Shown here: positions 38,865-40,762 of the stretch, piece by piece
Layout: every line of letters starts with the position of its first letter
Numbering within the stretch: position 1 is the stretch's first letter
DNA from: a virus
Virus record (IMG/VR): IMGVR_UViG_3300022750_000024
Coordinates: 1 to 40,762 of that record
Reading direction: 5' to 3' (one strand)
Length of the DNA stretch: 40,762 nucleotides
Notes under the pieces: model-generated
Database searches by the model: none
The model's input: the letters and a program-made list of their open reading frames with translations, nothing else
Told to the model about the DNA's origin: nothing
Made by a program: the position numbers and the translations under genes

Positions 38865-40289
38865 TTGACCCGCAAGACATCCAAGCGCCGCCAGCGCCAG
38901 CACGGCATCCTGCCGGCCGGCTTCCAGTACCGGGACGGCCGCCCGCGCTGGCTCCCGTCGCCGACGCGCCGCGACCAGGGGTGGAAGCCTGTCGACTTCT
39001 CGACCCGCGACCGCAAGGGCGGCCAGACCTGGCTGACCGAGGGCGACGCCATCGAGCGTTGCAAGGCGATCAACGCCGCCGTCGCCGCCTGGACGCTGAA
39101 GGGTCAGCCCGTGCCGGCCGACATGGCCACCTTCGCCCCGGCGGGCGCCGTCGACGGCTCGGCGCTGACGCCGCAACAGAAGCTGGACCGCCGCTCCATC
39201 GGCGCCCTGATCGACGCATGGCTGGTCAGCGACAAGTTCATCCTGCCGCGCGGCAAGGGCGGCCTGTCGGACACGACCAAGGCCGATTACAAATCCAAGA
39301 TCCATGTCTTCCAGCTGGCCTTGGTCGAGGCCGGGGGCGAGGACGAGGCGGAGGATCGGAAAGCCGTCGACGCCCTGCGGGCCCTGCCGATCGAAACCCT
39401 GGCCGCGCCCGACGACGAAGACGAGGACTTCCCCGTCGACGAGGCTTACGCCTGGCTGCTCGAACGTCGCGGGCACAACATGGCCCACGGCGTGCTGCAG
39501 GTCGCCTCGGTCTGGTTCGGCTGGCTGAAACGCAAGAAGCGGATCGCCGCCTTCGCCGTGAACCCGGTCCAACTGGTCGAGCGCACCCGCCCCGACGGCC
39601 GCATCCGCGTCGGCACCCCCGAGGAAATGGCCGCCCTAGTCGCCTCGGCCGGGGCGACAGGTCATCACTCGATCGGCGACGCCATCCTGCTGGCGCTGGA
39701 TCTGGGCTGGTCGCTCAAGGACGTGCTGGCCATGGACCGCCGCCGGCTGCACAGGACGGTCGAGGGCGACGCCGTCCTGTGGCAGGTGTCGCGCGTCAGC
39801 CGGGCCAAGACGGGTGTCGCCTCGTCCGAGATCCCGCTGCTGGCCATCGGCAACGCTTGCGTCAACCGCATCGTCGCCCGCCATGCGGACGCCAAGGTCA
39901 CGCCCACCCGCCTGATCGTCCGGGAAGACAGCCCGCGCAACCGCTCCGGCGTCTGGTCGAACCGAGCGTTCAACGAGGCCTTCCGCGCGGTGCGCGCCCA
40001 TGCGGCCCTGACGGTCCCCAGCCTGCTGACCGGCGACGGCGACGAAGGGTCGGACTTCAACGGCGCCTTCGACTTCATGGACACCCGCGACACCTTCATC
40101 ACCCTGGCGCGCGACGCCGGGCTGGAAGCGAACGAGGTGTGCAAGCGCTCGCTGCACAAGGACGAAGCTCACGTCCTGCGCCTCTGGGCCAAACACTACG
40201 GCACCGGCGGTGCCGCCGTCGGCCGCTCCGGCGCCCGCAAGATGAGCGCCCACATGGAAGCCGGCGGCTGGGTCGCGGCCCTGACTTAG
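38865..40289 (+). CDS. int: Tyrosine recombinase-like integrase (divergent active site)
   Basis: Protein of 474 aa. The N-terminal basic region (1-60) and SAM-like core-binding region (about 110-235) precede a catalytic domain. Visible there: Lys315 (SRAKTG), Arg408 (DTRDT, in the usual HxxR place), His431 (SLHK) and Tyr445 (KHYG). The usual Arg I position lies in GWSLKDVL (281-288), where Ser or Leu replaces Arg. The gene ends 346 nt from attR, the usual place for an integrase. The att duplication shows integration occurred. Confidence 0.88.
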   Translation: MTRKTSKRRQRQHGILPAGFQYRDGRPRWLPSPTRRDQGWKPVDFSTRDRKGGQTWLTEGDAIERCKAINAAVAAWTLKGQPVPADMATFAPAGAVDGSALTPQQKLDRRSIGALIDAWLVSDKFILPRGKGGLSDTTKADYKSKIHVFQLALVEAGGEDEAEDRKAVDALRALPIETLAAPDDEDEDFPVDEAYAWLLERRGHNMAHGVLQVASVWFGWLKRKKRIAAFAVNPVQLVERTRPDGRIRVGTPEEMAALVASAGATGHHSIGDAILLALDLGWSLKDVLAMDRRRLHRTVEGDAVLWQVSRVSRAKTGVASSEIPLLAIGNACVNRIVARHADAKVTPTRLIVREDSPRNRSGVWSNRAFNEAFRAVRAHAALTVPSLLTGDGDEGSDFNGAFDFMDTRDTFITLARDAGLEANEVCKRSLHKDEAHVLRLWAKHYGTGGAAVGRSGARKMSAHMEAGGWVAALT

Positions 40290-40305
40290 GCTAAGGGTGG
40301 TGATC

Positions 40306-40530
40306 ATGGAAACAATCGCCACCATCACCGACCGCTTGAACCGCCTGGCTCCAGGCGAAACCCTTAATCTCTCCGAGGAGGAGTTGGCCGACGCCGGTCT
40401 GTCGTTCAATGACGACGACGTCGAACCCGCTCTGGAGCCTCACCTGACGGCTGGTCTGTCTGCCTTCGACTTCGTCGGCAAGAACGACTACGGCCGGCGA
40501 TATCTCGCCGTGACGAGGCTGAACAAATAG
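40306..40530 (+). CDS. Small hypothetical protein next to attR
   Basis: Protein of 74 aa from ATG 40306 with AAGGGTGG upstream (GTG 40297 is possible). It has TIATITDRLNRLAPGETLNLS, EEELADAGLSFND and a strand-rich end (GRRYLAVTRLN). It is downstream of integrase and may share its transcript. A GGTGACTT copy begins 4 nt after its stop. Unknown function. Confidence 0.6.
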   Translation: METIATITDRLNRLAPGETLNLSEEELADAGLSFNDDDVEPALEPHLTAGLSAFDFVGKNDYGRRYLAVTRLNK

Positions 40531-40533
40531 GCT

Positions 40534-40541
40534 GGTGACTT
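40534..40541 (+). promoter_or_regulatory. GGTGACTT near attR (candidate arm site)
   Basis: Same 8-mer as the cluster near attL, here within GGTGA-CT-TCACC, a near-palindrome. It lies 95 bp from the attR core. Nothing else is recognised between 40546 and 40635. Confidence 0.5.
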
Positions 40542-40635
40542 CACCGCCCACGACCGCCCATCTTCGCCCTTGCGCGACCGGGCTGGAACGGCGAAAAGCC
40601 CAGCAACGGCGGGGTGCCGGCGTTTAGCGCCACGC

Positions 40636-40682
40636 ACTTTTAATCAGAGGGTCCTCGGTTCGAGCCCGAGAGGACGTACCAT
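40636..40682 (+). repeat. attR core: 47-bp direct repeat (tRNA-Lys 3' remnant)
   Basis: Exact copy of 81-127 with no 5' half of the tRNA in front of it, so it is a displaced remnant and not a gene. It marks the right prophage boundary. The bases after 40682 are host sequence. Confidence 0.95.
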
Positions 40683-40708
40683 TTCTCTTCGCCGGTAGCG
40701 GGGTTGGC

Positions 40709-40728
40709 GGCAGGGTTCATCCCCTGCC
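40709..40728. terminator. Host hairpin downstream of attR
   Basis: GGCAGGG (40709-40715) pairs perfectly with CCCTGCC (40722-40728) across a 6-nt loop. It would lie just after the tRNA-Lys gene in an uninfected chromosome and could end its transcript. No T-run is present. Confidence 0.35.
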
Positions 40729-40745
40729 TCGAGAGAAAGCCGGTC

Positions 40746-40762
40746 ATGCGCATTTTCTCGAT
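40746..40762 (+). CDS. Possible start of a host gene (cut by the window end)
   Basis: ATG 40746 opens a frame (MRIFS...) running off the window. Only five codons are visible, so this is a guess based on a purine-rich GAGAGAAAG about 10 nt upstream. Confidence 0.22.

Larger units (their letters stand above)
81..40682. mobile_element. Complete temperate podovirus-like prophage in tRNA-Lys
   Basis: The element is bounded by 47-bp direct repeats and carries an integrase next to attR, a CI/LexA-like repressor, a replication module, terminase, portal, scaffold, capsid, tail tube, ejection proteins, tailspike and a lysis cassette. All core virion genes appear full length with no frameshifts seen, so the prophage may be inducible. 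Gene content and order in the virion block resemble T7-like and BPP-1-like short-tailed phages. The temperate module differs from virulent T7. Confidence 0.95.

Noticed and set aside
38981-40294. Alternative plus frame of 437 codons over the integrase
   Set aside because: Extreme Arg/Gly content and no motif; the integrase frame has the Lys, Arg, His and Tyr active-site residues.
81-40682. CRISPR array, insertion sequence or diversity-generating retroelement
   Set aside because: No repeat-spacer series, transposase or reverse transcriptase was seen. The 8-bp period repeats at 28331-28437 are far too short for CRISPR.
40636-40682. Second tRNA-Lys gene at the right end
   Set aside because: Only the 3' part is present; the acceptor 5' strand and D-arm are absent, so it is the attR remnant.

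Overview
The window holds one complete integrated prophage of about 40.6 kb (roughly 81-40682), with only short host flanks. It sits in a tRNA-Lys(TTT) gene. The intact tRNA is at 50-126, and its 3' part is repeated as a 47-bp exact copy (81-127 and 40636-40682), which gives attL and attR. The GC-rich, strongly GC3-biased coding and the tRNA sequence suggest an alphaproteobacterial host, plausibly Caulobacterales (Brevundimonas/Caulobacter-like). That host assignment is inference.

The virion genes are those of a short-tailed, T7-like podovirus: a portal of the head-tail connector type, a separate scaffold, a capsid, tubular proteins A and B, a set of internal (ejected) virion proteins including a lytic transglycosylase, and a tailspike. 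The regulation is temperate: a LexA/CI-type repressor, a Cro-like regulator and a tyrosine-recombinase-like integrase. I see no phage RNA polymerase gene.

Layout, left to right. 128-1735: small accessory and late-end genes (zinc-ribbon protein on +; cupin-like and other small genes on -). 1736-3064: a second tail-fibre-like protein and small virion-like proteins. 3068-5014: lysis cassette (o-spanin nested in i-spanin, an N4 gp49/Sf6 gp66-family gene, M15 endolysin, holin). 5115-5987: an FkbM methyltransferase on the opposite strand. 5894-8184: tailspike and probable fibre chaperone. 8241-17510: ejection proteins. 17503-20406: tail tube. 20516-23968: capsid module. 23984-28244: portal and terminase. 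28245-28809: a structured non-coding region with 12 short repeats and a run of hairpins. 28810-34919: leftward early/replication operon (Cro-like, DnaA-like, PAPS-reductase-like, Toprim primase, helicase) interrupted by a lower-GC membrane-protein gene on the other strand. 35085-35762: repressor. 36256-38824: rightward operon of very small, tightly coupled genes. 38865-40289: integrase.

The regulatory sequence is the most striking part. (1) A 17-bp C-rich box (CCGTCCACCCCCCGTTT on the transcribed strand) occurs six times in the late region. In five cases it ends 20-21 nt before the start codon of the first gene of a functional unit, so it looks like an undescribed phage-specific promoter or leader element. 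(2) Twelve AGAAC/GTTCT repeats in four triplets of alternating orientation lie between the helicase and the small terminase gene (origin or packaging site). (3) A 19-bp element is shared, 18/19, by the promoter regions of the two divergent early operons. (4) GGTGACTT repeats near both att sites look like integrase arm sites. Nearly all start/stop junctions overlap by 1 or 4 nt, indicating pervasive translational coupling.
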